Part shown: in pieces, positions 34,071 through 45,583 of the stretch
Layout: each line of letters starts with the position of its first letter
How positions within the stretch are numbered: position 1 is the stretch's first letter
Assembly: GCA_017163975.1 (NCBI GenBank)
Contig: JAFFSR010000299.1
Coordinates: 1,661,501 to 1,725,500 of the forward strand
Direction: 5' to 3'
Length of the DNA stretch: 64,000 bases
Source: Anastatus disparis
Lineage: Eukaryota; Arthropoda; Insecta; Hymenoptera; Eupelmidae
The notes under the pieces: generated by a model
Told to the model about the DNA's origin: nothing
Seen by the model: only the letters and a program-made list of their open reading frames with translations
Databases searched by the model: none
Program-made: the position numbers and the translations under genes

Positions 34071-34693
34071 TACCCCAATGAAAATGGTAAATGTATCCAA
34101 ATCATACGAAAGTGTATCAAAGTGTATCAAAGTGTATCTAAGAGCGATATTTCGGACCAAATGTTAATACACTTTGGTACACTTTGATACACTTTCATAC
34201 ATTTTTATACACTTCCAAAAAAAAGTTTCTTGGTATCAATTTTTTATATTCGTTAATGATATACACTTTGATACACTTTAATACACTTTTGCACATTTTC
34301 ATATATTTTTTGGACACTTTTATACACTTTGATACACTTTCATACATTTTTCTAATAAAGGAAAAATGTTGATTTTCTTGGATACACTTTTGCATACATT
34401 GATACAATTTTGCACACTTTGATACACTTTGATACACTTTTCGAAAATGTTGACTAAAATTAATTTCTACATTTGCTATGTGTTACACACTTTGATACAC
34501 TTTTGCACACTTTGATACACTTTGATATACTTTTGCACACTTTAATACACTTTCATACATTTTTCCAATAAAGGAAAAATGTCGTTTTTATTGGATACAC
34601 TTTTGCATACTTTGATACACTTTTGCATACTTTGATACACTTTTGCACACTTTGATACATTTTAAAAATTTTAACTAAAATAAATTTCCATTA

Positions 34694-34849
34694 AATGAAG
34701 CCTCTTCCTTAAATAATCAACAAGATCCCTGTAACATATTGACTGTGCAAAATGGAAACAGCAATAATACTAATAATAATGAAGATGCGACTGCAAAGAC
34801 TACAAAAAATAACTTAGTCTCAATAGACAATACAAATGAAAATTTATAA
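34694..34849 (+). pseudogene. Asn-rich coding tail, unrecognised
   Basis: A 51-codon frame without ATG ends at TAA 34847-34849. It has a low-complexity NGNSNNTNNNEDA stretch followed by a Lys/Thr-rich end. It could be the last exon of a gene carried by the surrounding 12-bp-repeat element. Composition bias in AT-rich DNA makes chance possible. Confidence 0.25.
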
Positions 34850-35436
34850 AAAAAAACTATCTTAGAAACAACAATGTTTAAATATTTATATTTAATAATG
34901 TTATTAAATTAAAAATGTGTTTATTAGTATAAATTATTTATCTTATCTCATTACTTGATATGTATTACAAAAGAATAATTATTTTTTTGAAGTTGTCTCT
35001 ATTAAACTTTTATTATTTATAAATTTCTAATAATATTAATGTTTAAATATTTAATGCTAATATAGAATGTAAGTTTTTCATTACAAATTATATTTCAAAT
35101 ATATATTGCTAATTCTTATGTTTTAAATTACTTTTTATATTTTACTTTTATAATTTATAAAAATATTTTTCAATTTTTTCAATATTGTCGTTTTATTAAC
35201 CTTACATTTATCCCAAGGGGCATTAATACATTAAAATTTATGAAAATATCTAAAATGAAAACGGCTTATTTTAATACACCGTTTCATGCCTAAAAAGTGT
35301 ATTAAACACTATTAAAATGTATAAAAAATGTACGCATGTGTATCAAAGTGTGCATGGTAAAACCATTTTTTAATTTCTTACTTAGAAATGTATCGAAGTG
35401 TATCGTGTTTTATTAAAATGTATTATATTACATAAA

Positions 35437-35744
35437 GAGAGCGCGGTGGCGTAACGGATAGAGCTCTTGCCTTCAACGCGGAGGGCATGGGTTCGAATCC
35501 TGGCCAGGTACCTCTAAACTTTTTTTTCGAAAGAAAATTAGTGTAAGTGCCATTTTATATCGCGACTCTCAAAAATCCGATCTCATTGGGTATCGGTTGA
35601 TTGTTGGTCACCAAAAGTGGCTGACCATCCATCGGTAGTCAAAGTTTTCGGTATGGTGGGTCTGACAGTCTAGCCTGATGTAATGTGATAAACAGATACC
35701 GGGCGGGGACTCCCTCGACCTCACCATAGAAAAAAGATTAATCA
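35437..35744 (+). mobile_element. tRNA-derived SINE
   Basis: The head (35440-35512) has an A-box-like TGGCGTAACGGA and a B box GGTTCGAATCC (35490-35500), followed by a T8 run that could stop RNA polymerase III. A tRNA-unrelated body extends to about 35735, ending in an A-rich tail. The cloverleaf pairing is poor, so it is not a working tRNA. Confidence 0.65.
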
Positions 35745-37090
35745 CCCTACTAAAAAATGTCAGGTGAAAAATCACCTGATTTTTCACTTGATTTCTCACC
35801 TGATTCCTCATGCCAAAATCTCATGTGACTATTAGCGTAAAAAAACTAAGTTCCAAACCTATCGAAAAATTCTAAGTTTTTATCACGGAAAACAACATTG
35901 AGAAGTATGATTCTTTTTTCATTTTTCATAATTTGAAATTGATTTTTTATACGTAGAATTTCAATTTTTTAATTTCATTTTTCTGGTCATAGAAATAAAT
36001 TTCAAACCACTCTAAAAATTATAAGTCCCGATCTTATAATTTTTAACACAAGCCTCTTTTATTTACGTGAGAGAGAGAGAAAGAGAGAGAAAAACATCAA
36101 AAACACATGCACAAGAAGCCTCTTTTATTCTTTTATACACTATTTATGAGTTGAATTAAAATGGAAAAAAAGTGTGTACATACTATTGATAAAACTACAC
36201 TATTTATAAGTTAAGATTTTAAAGTTTTTATTGTCGTGACCATGTGCGTTCGTTGTTCCTTTACACTAGAAAAAGCAACACATTTAGCTATAGCTGAAAC
36301 GACTCATGCGCCTCCTGTCGGCACCTCTCGTGCCTCAAGCGAAAATATCTCTCGACAACAGACTTGGCCTAACGCAAACTATTGCTAAAAGAAATATACG
36401 CTCGTATTTATGAACTATTGTATTCTGTCTATGTTTCTCTCATAACAAGAAAGAAAAGACAAGCGATACTGTGCACGTTACGTTTATATAAATTTGAGCG
36501 AATTGTATTTAAAAAGTACGATGAGAGATGTATTATATTGAGACAATGCTCAGGAACATTTTACTGAATGTGTTGCTTTTTCTAGTGTAAAGGAACAACG
36601 AACGCACATGGTCACGACAATAAAAACTTTAAAATCTTAACTTATAAATAGTGTAGTTTTATCAAAAGTATGTACACACTTTTTTTCCATTTTAATTCAA
36701 CTCATAGTGTATAAAAGAATAAAAGAGGCTTCTTGTGCATGTGTTTTTGATGTTTTTCTCTCCTTTCTCTCTCTCTCACGTAAATAAAAGAGGCTTGTGT
36801 TAAAAATTATAAGATCGGGACTTATAATTTTTAGAGTGGTTTGAAATTTATTTCTATGACCAGAAAAATGAAATTAAAAAATTGAAATTCTACGTATAAA
36901 AAATCAATTTCAAATTATGAAAAATGAAAAAAGAATCATACTTCTCAATGTTGTTTTCCGTGATAAAAACTTAGAATTTTTCGATAGGTTTGGAACTTAG
37001 TTTTTTTACGCTAATAGTCACATGAGATTTTGGCATGAGAAATCAGGTGAGAAATCAAGGTGATTTTTCACCTGACATTTTTTAGTAGGG
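35745..37090. mobile_element. 1.35-kb foldback element
   Basis: The ends are CCCTACTAAAAAATGTCAGG and complement, with arms of about 540 bp (35745-36289 and 36560-37090). The outer part contains AGGTGAAAAATCACCTGAT, a motif shared with the inverted repeats at 1-220 and 23055-23275. The unique 270-bp centre has a 61-codon frame of no recognised family. Confidence 0.85.
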
Positions 37091-37799
37091 CATATAGAGG
37101 ACAATATCCTTTATATATTAATCTTTAAAAAAAAAAAAAAAAAAGAAAAAAAATGTATCAAAGTGTACAAACGTGTGCAAAATAAAACAGGAAAAGGATA
37201 ATACTCAGAAGTATATCAAGATGTACCATAGTATATTAAAGTGTGTCAAAGTGTGTAAAAGTGTATCAACGTGTACAAACGTGTGCAAAATAAAACAGGA
37301 AAAGGTTAATACTCAGAAGTGTATCAAGATGTACCATAGTATATTAAAGTGTATCAAAGTGTGTAAAAGTGTATCAAAGTGTACAAACGTGTGCAAAATA
37401 AAACAGGAAAAACAATTTAGGCTAATACTCAGAAGTGTATCAACATGTACCATAGTATATTAAAGTGTGTAAAAGTGTATCAAAGTGTGTAAAAGTGTAT
37501 CAAAGTGTGTAAAAGTGTATCAAAATGTGTCAAAGTGTATCAAAATGTGTCAAAGTGTATAACATCAAAAAAATTGAGGAAATTTAATTTCAGCTCACTT
37601 TTTAAGAAATGTACCAAAGTGTACCAAAGTGTATCTAAGTGTATCAGAGTGTATCAAAATGGATCGAGAATAAGGTCTGAAAAATCGCTCTTAGATACAT
37701 TTTCATACACTTTGATACATTTTTGTATGCTTCAATACACTTTCATACACTTTTATACATTTTGATACACCGAAAAATTTCCATTTGGGTAAGTAAAGC

Positions 37800-38190
37800 A
37801 AAATAAAGGTTTCAACAAAGGTCACACAGGTGTCTTTCGCACAGTCAGAGTTATGGAATTAGTAAATACCCATATAGAAATAATTTCTGTAAATATCTGT
37901 AAATATCTGTAAATATCTCTAAATAACTGTAAATAATTAATAAAAAGTATTAAGACTGAAACATTAATAAAAGTTATTTACACTTATTTATTGTTATTTA
38001 CAATTATTTATAGTTATTTAGTTATTTACGATTACTAACTGATTTTAAAAGTTATTACAAACACTTATAGTTACTTACTTTTAATTACTATTATTTACTA
38101 TTATTTACAATTTTCAAAATTTTTAGGTAAGTAAATAGTTTATTGTTATTTATAATTATTTATGATGATTTAGTTATTTATAGTTATTTA
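37800..38190. repeat. Simple repeats around ATCTGTAAAT and TTATTTA
   Basis: Three copies of AATATCTGTAA (37890-37920), then many TTATTTACA/TTATTTATAG variants. No coding sequence. Confidence 0.6.
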
Positions 38191-38194
38191 CTTT

Positions 38195-38575
38195 CGTTGT
38201 CTTAGATCATTTTCCGGAGCGTCGGTGAACGGTGATGGTCCCGGTCGTATTTTTCGTATTAACAGAAGACTCAATGCTCAAGCATAAATAAACATTCTTG
38301 AAAATGAGCTTCTGCCAAGTCTACGAAAACGATACGCAGACGATGAGGTGCCAATTGATGTAATGGAGGATAATAGTCCTATACATACCGCACATATAGT
38401 GCGTGATTGGTACGCAGCGCATCCCCAGCTTCAGAGATTTGACTGGCCACCACGTTCACCAGATCTCAACATCATCGAGAATGTCTGGTCATATATAGTT
38501 AAAGGATGGAGACCTGGAATGGCACGAAATCGTGAGCAGCTTGTGGAACTCGTTCAAGAAACATGTATAAGAAAT
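38195..38575 (+). pseudogene. Tc1-like DDE transposase, C-terminal fragment
   Basis: Plus-strand codons give GDGPGRIFRINRRLN, a TAA, then ENELLPSLRKRY. The catalytic segment follows: EDNSPIHTAHIVRDWYAAHP and WPPRSPDLNIIENVW. The Asp of EDN and the Glu of IIEN are the last two catalytic acids of the IS630/Tc1/mariner superfamily, with 35 residues between them. The N-terminal DNA-binding half is missing and one stop is present. The piece begins right after a splice-acceptor-like TTGTCTTAG. Confidence 0.85.
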
Positions 38576-38643
38576 GTACTAAGTACATTATTTATTATAT
38601 TCTTCTTAAGATAATTATTATATTTTATCAATATAATACTTAC

Positions 38644-38765
38644 GCAGATTTATCTCCTATTTTTAATTTTGTTTTTAAAAATTCAGTAGATGTAAACATT
38701 ATATTTGGTTTTTTATTAATTTGTTCATTATCATATTTAATATCTTTACTACTTCTTTTTGGCAT
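38644..38765 (-). CDS. Putative first exon of an unrecognised gene
   Basis: On the minus strand ATG 38765 opens MPKRSSKDIKYDNEQINKKP and continues for 40 codons to a strong donor GTAAGT (38643-38638). The Lys-rich start with a PKRS motif resembles a nuclear signal. No following exon could be tied to it, because the Tc1 fragment and simple repeats lie downstream. The hydrophobic plus-strand frame over the same bases is its shadow. The family is unknown. Confidence 0.35.
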
Positions 38766-39427
38766 TTTACTTTATTTAATAAATTGTTTATTTACTTTGA
38801 TATCTAAATAATAAAATAATAGATTTGCGTTAAATACTTTTTTATAAATATTAATTAATTTAAATAATATTTTTTAATATTTTACAATTTTCATTTGTAC
38901 TAATAAGAAATTTAAAAAATATAAGAAATAACTAAAAAAGTAAATATTTTACTTATGTCTAATTTTAAATAAATAAAATCGAATTTACAAAAAATTGTAA
39001 ACTAGTTTAATTCAATAAAAAATTCTATGTTTATTAATAAATAAAACATTAAAATTATATATTTTATATCAGAAATTACATAATCAGATTATCATAAATA
39101 TCAAAAACATAAAAAATTCGAACACTTTATTGATTATAAATTAATTATCTGAGATACCTAACAAAAATATATATAAATTTAAAATTATTTGTAATTATTA
39201 ATCTATAATTAAGTGATTATCTGTAATTATTTCATTTTTTTAAGGAATTTTTATAATACAATATTAAAATTCTTTACCTGAATATTTTTTTAACCTTGCT
39301 ATTTACTTTAAATTACTATAATTTTATTTTTGATATTCACTTTAAATTACTAAAATTTTATATTCAAAACCAATTATTTATTTATTTATAAAATTTTAAA
39401 TACACACTTAATTTTGTCTTAAAACAG

Positions 39428-39674
39428 TTCAGATAATACTGAAATATCTATTTTAAATAATTTAATAAATTCATATATTGGTGAAGATAATGAAAAAGTA
39501 GAATTTCATAATTGGAAACAAGTACCAGAATATTATAAATATTACACTAATAAAATTATAGAATATAAAACAACATTAAATGAACCAATAAATGAATTTT
39601 ATCTAAATCAAAATTACGAAATATATTCAAGATATTTATTGAACATTGCACACATTTTAAAAAAAATATTATGA
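39428..39674 (+). CDS. Putative last exon of an unrecognised gene
   Basis: After an acceptor-like TTAAAACAG an 81-codon frame runs to TGA 39672. It contains GEDNEKVEFHNWKQVPEYYK and a helical YSRYLLNIAHILKKIL end. Use of Trp, His, Glu and Pro in such AT-rich DNA suggests real coding sequence. There is no ATG in frame, so it must be spliced from an upstream exon that I could not find. It is opposite in strand to the exon at 38644. Confidence 0.35.
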
Positions 39675-39689
39675 TATATTTTTTTAAAT

Positions 39690-40430
39690 TTATTATTTAT
39701 TTAAATTATAAATTCAATATTTTTATGAAATGTTTAATATTTTATTAAGATTAAATTTTATGAAAGAAAAATTGATATATTTCTAAAATGTAAAATTAAG
39801 TAAAAAGATATCAAACAGGAATTATAACAAAATAATCCTTTAAATCTTAAAAATCTTAAATTTATATTTAAACATATCAAACATTATGTTGAATTAATAT
39901 AATGAAATAATTAAAAATTATTTTTTTTAATATTTAATGTAATATTTACATAAAATATTAAACATTATATAAAACTATTGATAATTAATAATTTAAAAAA
40001 TTTTGATATATTTATAAAATGTCAGATTAAGAAAAAAGATATCAAACAGGAATTATAACAAAATAATCCTATAAATCTTCAACATCTTAAGTATACATTT
40101 AAATATATCAAATGATAATATTAAAAAATTTTACTAAAAAATTTATGATTTCACAATGATAAAAATCTAAAAGATTTAAAATTTATGGTTGTGTAAAAAC
40201 CAACTTAATCTATATTTCATAAATAATGATTAAAATTTATTAATAATTTTTTTCAGATATTTTACATAAATAATTAATATTATGTATTTTTTTCATGTTT
40301 CTATGTCAATAATGAAAATTTAATAAAAAATGTACAATTATATAATATTATGTATAATATAAAAATATATTATAATAAAAAAATTTTTATATAAAACAAT
40401 GCATAAGTGTTATATTTTATATTGATATGA
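39690..40430. other. AT-rich with a ~245-bp direct duplication
   Basis: The block AAGATATCAAACAGGAATTATAACAAAATAATCC occurs near 39805 and again near 40040 with similar flanks. No genes were seen. Confidence 0.6.
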
Positions 40431-40813
40431 TAACTATAATGGAGGTTGGCGAGTGGAACGAGCAGGAGGGTACCCCCCCCCTAGCCAAAATTATTTTCAG
40501 GAGGATATAAATAAATAAATTTGTAGAGATACCACCAAAGACGCGTTAGGTCTTTTTATTAATGGAAGCCTTCACCAGTAGCCATAAAAATCATTTTGTT
40601 TTATAATTTATATGTTTTATTTAATTTTTTATATTATTTTGAATAATTTAAAAAATTTTTTTTTATAATCATTTTAAAATAAAGAAAATAAAAATTTTTT
40701 CAATAGAATTTTTGTATTAATTCTAGCATTAATTAATTTTAATATTATAAATTATATATTATTATGTTAAGTTTTAAGTTTGTATATTTAAATACATACA
40801 TTATTATATTGTG

Positions 40814-41215
40814 GGGGGGCATTGGAGGGTCGTGGGGGTGCCGTGGGGTGCCGTGGGGGTGCTGTGGAGGGGCGTGGAGGGGTGTGGAAGGGTGTGGAGG
40901 GGTGTGGAAAGGTGCGGGGGGTGTGGAGGGGTGGGGAGGGGTGCGGGGGGGGTGGGGTGTTGGGAGGTGTGGAGGGGTGTGGAGGATACTTAGAATAAAA
41001 GCAACAATAAAAAATATCGTAATATTTTAAACAATTTTACGTTATTTTGTGGAGGGGTCGTGGGGTGCCGTGGGGTGCTGTGGGGGTGGAGAGGTGTGGA
41101 GGGGTGCGGGGGGTGTGGAGGGGGTGTGGAGGGGTGCGGGGGTTGTGGAGGGGTGTGGGGGGTGCGGGGGGGTGTGGGGGTGCGGGGGTGTGGAGGGGGT
41201 GTGGGGGTGCGAGGG
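40814..41215 (+). repeat. G-rich minisatellite, strongly strand-asymmetric
   Basis: Two blocks (40814-40986 and 41048-41215) of ~10-bp units such as GTGGAGGGGT and GTGCGGGGG, with almost no C on the plus strand. Runs of four to seven G recur every few bases, so G-quadruplexes are expected. The surrounding DNA is extremely AT-rich. The long translated frames here are artefacts of the repeat. Confidence 0.9.
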
Positions 41216-41247
41216 TTAATTTTTCATATAACTATATAATATAGGTA

Positions 41248-41253
<6 letters not shown>

Positions 41254-41315
<62 letters not shown>
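41254..41315. repeat. TA microsatellite
   Basis: About 31 uninterrupted TA units. Shorter TA runs follow at 41367-41381. Confidence 0.95.
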
Positions 41316-41318
<3 letters not shown>

Positions 41319-41319
41319 A

Positions 41320-43060
41320 AGAATAGTGAGCTATTGCTAGGAACTCTAGGAGCTATTGCTTCTCATATATATATATATATACATATACAAAGAATAGTGA
41401 GCTGTTGCTAGAAACAACGCGCTTGATTCTCATATATGTAGAAGCAATGTATTTCTTATATCGGTTGCTACTCTATTTTTTGCGTATAATGGCCTGAAGA
41501 CAAATCATAATTGTGGCAGTTCTAACAAAGAATATAAATGCTTACATAGAAGTGTACTTTTAGGCTCTAATTTATAGACCCAACACGATTGTTACTAAAA
41601 CCTTATTCCGTCTTTGTCTCTCTAATGATTCAGTGATCTCTCGATACAAGAGATTGCGATATAAGAGATTTCGAGCTCTTTCTTCTAAATATGGGCGTGA
41701 GCCTAAGTATTTGCGTTATCCCACCACTATGAAAGTGAGAGAGACAGAATATACACGCATGTTGAATACAACTCACACAACAAAACAGTAGGTGTGGGTA
41801 TCACTCTTGACTCGAGCGTGTTGGGGACTCTTTGTATGAGAGAATTTTCAAGAAAATTCCTCTCCTGAAGGCCCATTGATTCTCTTGTATCTAGAATCTA
41901 CTGTAACACAAAAAGACAGATGATACGACCGTTACTTCAGTTATGTTTAAAAATCTTATTTTAGCGTGCAATAGGCGTAATTTGGCTGTAAATACATCGA
42001 ATAGTAGCTTTATGACTCTAAAGAGATGATGATCTTTTAATTTTTGAATTTGGAACCTAATTAGAATCATTTAATTGTTCAAATCTACCGAGTTCGTGAT
42101 TTATGGAGGACAGAAAACATGTTACGTCTCTTATAAGCTAAAAAAGAACACTAAAAAGAATAGTTACAGGAATAGATAAACATTGGTTTTTTATCTATGT
42201 ATAAGAAAAATAATTTGCGTTCCCTAAGAACAACTTACTATTCCTTATGTATATACGAGGGATAGCAAGTTATTCCATATATATATATATGTACATATAG
42301 GAGTTAACGTTATCTGTCTAGTATTTGTCTCTGGTTTTCGGGTGTAGTGGACATAATTTGCCTATGGATACATTGAATAGTAGCTTTGAGACTCTAAAGA
42401 GATGATCAAGGTCATAAAAACATAAAATGCAGCAACGACGCAAAGTAGCTATGTAATAATTTTAGAATTATTTTATTTTCTTAATTGTTTTGTAACAGCA
42501 TCCAAGTATTCCTAAAGCTATTATGCATATTTTCAATGTATTTTTCCACGTAGAATCCAATGAAGCTATTTTTTTTTCTTTAAAAATGATTTGTGAGTTG
42601 CTAGAGACCAATAACCGACAGAAAACCTATGAAAAAATGGTTTTTCGAGTTTTTTGCCATGGCGCCATGCCAGAATCGAATTTTTGGTCATCATAAATTG
42701 TATTTGTTTTTTAAAAATACAAATTTTGAGCTCAGGAAATTGCTTGTAGCCCCTCCCTGAGCAAAGTTACGGAGATTTTATGATTTAAATGTTATTTTTA
42801 GGTTAGAAAAACTGCTTTCTAAGACTCGCAAAAAATCACAGTAAAAGAGAGTGCTAAGTCCTAGTCATATGATTTTCGCGGGATTAATATCATTCATCCT
42901 TCCAGATAAAAAAAAATTTTATAAAAAAAGTGATTTTTAGGTTATGTTGAGGTTAGGGTATGTGTTAGGAAAATATAAACATAACAAAACCTTATCTTAA
43001 TTACTATAAAAACAAGAAAAAATATTAGTTTTGAAATATATGAGGGAGGGCATTTTACCT
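41320..43060. other. Intergenic, two partial duplications
   Basis: AAAGAATAGTGAGCT-(A/G)-TTGCTAG occurs at about 41328 and 41391. A ~65-bp segment with GAATAGTAGCTTTATGACTCT recurs near 41998 and 42376. No genes recognised. Confidence 0.5.
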
Positions 43061-43063
43061 ATC

Positions 43064-43917
43064 TTAACGGGGGGTACTCTTTAGTTTCTTGTCCTTCGCC
43101 TTTGTCAGCACTTTCAACTTCAGCTGATGCAGTGAGGGAGGAAGGAATTCGTTGATGTTGATTAACGAAGTCGAAAGAGCAGTGACGCATTTAGCTCCAG
43201 AAAGAAGATTCTCATTAACCTGAGAAGTATGAAGTCTCTTAGCCTCAATCTTAGCAGCTATAACCCCTCGTGCAAGTGCAGGACTCTTCATTGTTACAAG
43301 CAGTGGTACGGCAGAAAAGCGGCGATCACGATGCCGTGTTGATGGGGACATCACTTCAGACGACGTACCAGCACGAACAACAGTAGTAGAAGAAGAAGTT
43401 AAGGTGAAAGAGTCAGGAACCGAACGTCTTAGTGGCCGAACAGAGTCTATATCTTTAATTGAGAAACGAGCATCCAGAGTAGAAAAAATAGCAGATACAC
43501 CTGCCTTAAGATTAGAAAATTCCGATGGCACAAGACCACCCAGCACCAAGTCAGAAGCCCTTTCAATACGAAGTTGCTGTGCTTTCAAAGCATCACATTG
43601 CTGTGATAGAGTTCTAAGATGATCCATATTAATATTGTTGTATTAGTAGTAGTAGCAAGCACACTCTCAACCCTCGCCTTTAGCTCTTCACGTTCACGAT
43701 AGACCCGGTCAAGTCTGGCTTGATTCTCAGTAATTCGCTTGTCAAATGCAGTGGAAAGTGCGCCAACTTTCGACTCAAGAACAGAAAATTTATGAGATAG
43801 CACAGTAAGCAGACTGCTCACATTGGAAACAAAGGATTCCATTGAGTCCAATTTATCCAGCTTACTCATCCTCTCAAGTATCGAAGTAAGAATATCATTA
43901 AGTTGCGTCATATCCAT
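43064..43917 (-). pseudogene. Non-LTR retrotransposon ORF1-like protein
   Basis: From ATG 43917 (MDMTQLNDILTSILERMSK) a coiled-coil region rich in Leu/Lys/Glu heptads extends to about 43640. A frame change near 43600 then leads to a frame ending at 43064, which holds RFSAVPLLVTMKSPALARGV and NINEFLPPSLHQL. The latter two resemble the C-terminal half of ORF1/gag-like proteins of insect LINEs (nucleic-acid chaperone domain, INEFLPP motif). No zinc knuckles and no reverse transcriptase follow on the minus strand, so the element is truncated at its 3' side. Confidence 0.6.
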
Positions 43918-44075
43918 TTAAATAATAGAATGAATTATCAAAATTCAAGAAATCCAAGAAAAATAAAAAAAAAATTGTAGCGCTCAAAGAAACATTAGTG
44001 ATGTAGTATTTAATATATTAGTGGAGTAGCAGCGTAAAATGTATGCTATGAAGTTGTTGGTCCGTCAATAACTTA

Positions 44076-44737
44076 CTAGGAGAGTGTCACACCTCCGGAT
44101 CACGGATTTTGCTTAAACTTAGGGATAAGTTTTCAGATGATAAAATATAAAAAAAGCTAAAGTTATAGTCATAAATACTCAATATTTCCCTATTTACAGG
44201 CAATTAAAGAAAATCACTAAAAAAGTTACTAGATTTTTAAACGCATATCGTTCTTTAGCGTCAATAGCTACAAGCTTGAAACTTTTTTTAAATTAAAGCT
44301 GAGCTCAAATCCTTTTGAAACAGTAGTTACAGCATATCAAAATATTGTTTTTTCCCGAAGTTAGAGCGTAATAAGGATTGGACCTAATTTTAGCTTTTAT
44401 TATTAATTAATGTTTCTAAAAGAAAAATCAGGTCCAATGTTTATCACGCCCTAACTTTGGAAAAAAATAATATTTTTACATGCTATAACTACTAATTCGA
44501 AAGGATTTGAGCTCAGCTTTAATTTAAAAAGTTTCAAGCTTGTAGCTATTGACGCTAAAGAACTATATGCGTTTAAAAATCTAGTAACTTTTTTAGTGAT
44601 TTTCTTTAATTGCCTGTAACTAGGGAAATATTGAGTATTTATGACTATAACTTTAGCTTTTTTTATATTTTATCATCTGAAAACTTATTCCTAAGTTTAA
44701 GCAAAATCCGTGATCCGGAGGTGTGACACTCTCCTAG
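44076..44737. mobile_element. Long palindromic MITE, 662 bp, TTA target duplication
   Basis: CTAGGAGAGTGTCACACCTC at the left pairs with its complement at the right. Arms are about 310 bp and nearly perfect around a short spacer. TTA (44073-44075 and 44738-44740) flanks it. It lies in the 5' region of the LINE ORF1 remnant. Confidence 0.85.
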
Positions 44738-44740
44738 TTA

Positions 44741-45547
44741 GTGAATAATTTCCAATAAGTGGAGAAACAGCATAATAATACAGATCTGAATTTCACGTAG
44801 TTGATACAATAATGATAAGTGGAAAAGCACCTTAAATATGAGACTCAACAATCCTTTACCAATCGAGCTACTAATCTAGTATTCAGGGCAACCAAGAGAT
44901 GGAGCCACCAATATCAAAATTGTGCATGTATTGTACAAGCAAGCCGGCTCCAAGTAATTTGTAGGTTAGGATGCAATAAACGCCAACAATTGCATTTAAT
45001 GCAATTGCAACACTATGACCACACAGTGACACTAACCACACTCCACAGAGCACCAAGGAGAGCAGCAAATCCCAATAAAATAGATAGAACAGCAACAGCA
45101 GCAAACAAAATATAGCAGTGTGACCATCTATGCTTCAGAATCATAAAGATCGCCCGGAGTCCAAGAAATGCAGTTGCAATTTGCAAGAAAATACAGCCAA
45201 GGCTTCAGGACTCCCAGGGGTCGACTTTCTGAAAAAAATTCTCACTCAGCAGAGTGAAAAAAAAAGTTATTGAGAGGAAAAAAAGCAGGAGCAGAAAAAA
45301 ACCTGTGTGTCACTACTTACGCTGGAGAGAGAGAGTGAGAGAGACGCGCAGCGACGAGCTGATAGAAAAATACTCCGTCGCATATTAATCTAATATACTA
45401 ACTAGCTTTGCCGGAGTCTGTTGCTAGTTCATCATATTTAATATAAATTCTGGCAGCTCCGTATTCTAACAAGAGTACATAGTCTTAGCTAACAATTAAA
45501 TGGAATTAAAAATCTAATTCTTTTTCGCAACGGACAAAATAACCGTT

Positions 45548-45583
<36 letters not shown>

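Larger units (their letters stand above)
34072..37791. mobile_element. 3.7-kb element bounded by inverted arrays of a ~12-bp repeat
   Basis: The ends are inverted (ACCCCAATGAAAATGG and CCATTTGGGT). Both arms consist of variants of AAAGTGTATC. In each arm, about 70-105 bp in, a shared block TATCTAAGAGCGAT-(A/T)-TTTC marks where the repeat flips orientation. Arms span about 34072-34670 and 37150-37791. The interior holds an Asn-rich frame, a SINE and a foldback. Confidence 0.7.

Noticed and set aside
35440..35512. Functional tRNA gene
   Set aside because: A and B boxes are present, but the acceptor and anticodon stems pair poorly and a SINE-like body follows.
37173..37765. Cys/Lys/Val-rich repeat proteins
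   Set aside because: They are frames through the AAAGTGTATC 12-bp array, with no start context and no protein-like composition outside the repeat.
38563..38811. 82-codon hydrophobic plus-strand frame resembling a membrane protein
   Set aside because: It is the antisense shadow of the better supported minus-strand exon 38644-38765. Its hydrophobicity comes from complementing Lys/Asn/Asp codons.
40764..41244. Three Gly/Val/Trp-rich frames
   Set aside because: They are translations of a G-rich minisatellite and are open only because stop codons cannot occur in GTGGAGGGG repeats.
43404..43622. 72-codon plus-strand frame
   Set aside because: Antisense to the LINE ORF1 coiled coil, and one of several such shadows.
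44819..45115. 98-codon plus-strand frame
   Set aside because: Low-complexity CA-rich translation in the likely 5' region of a minus-strand LINE, with no domain.
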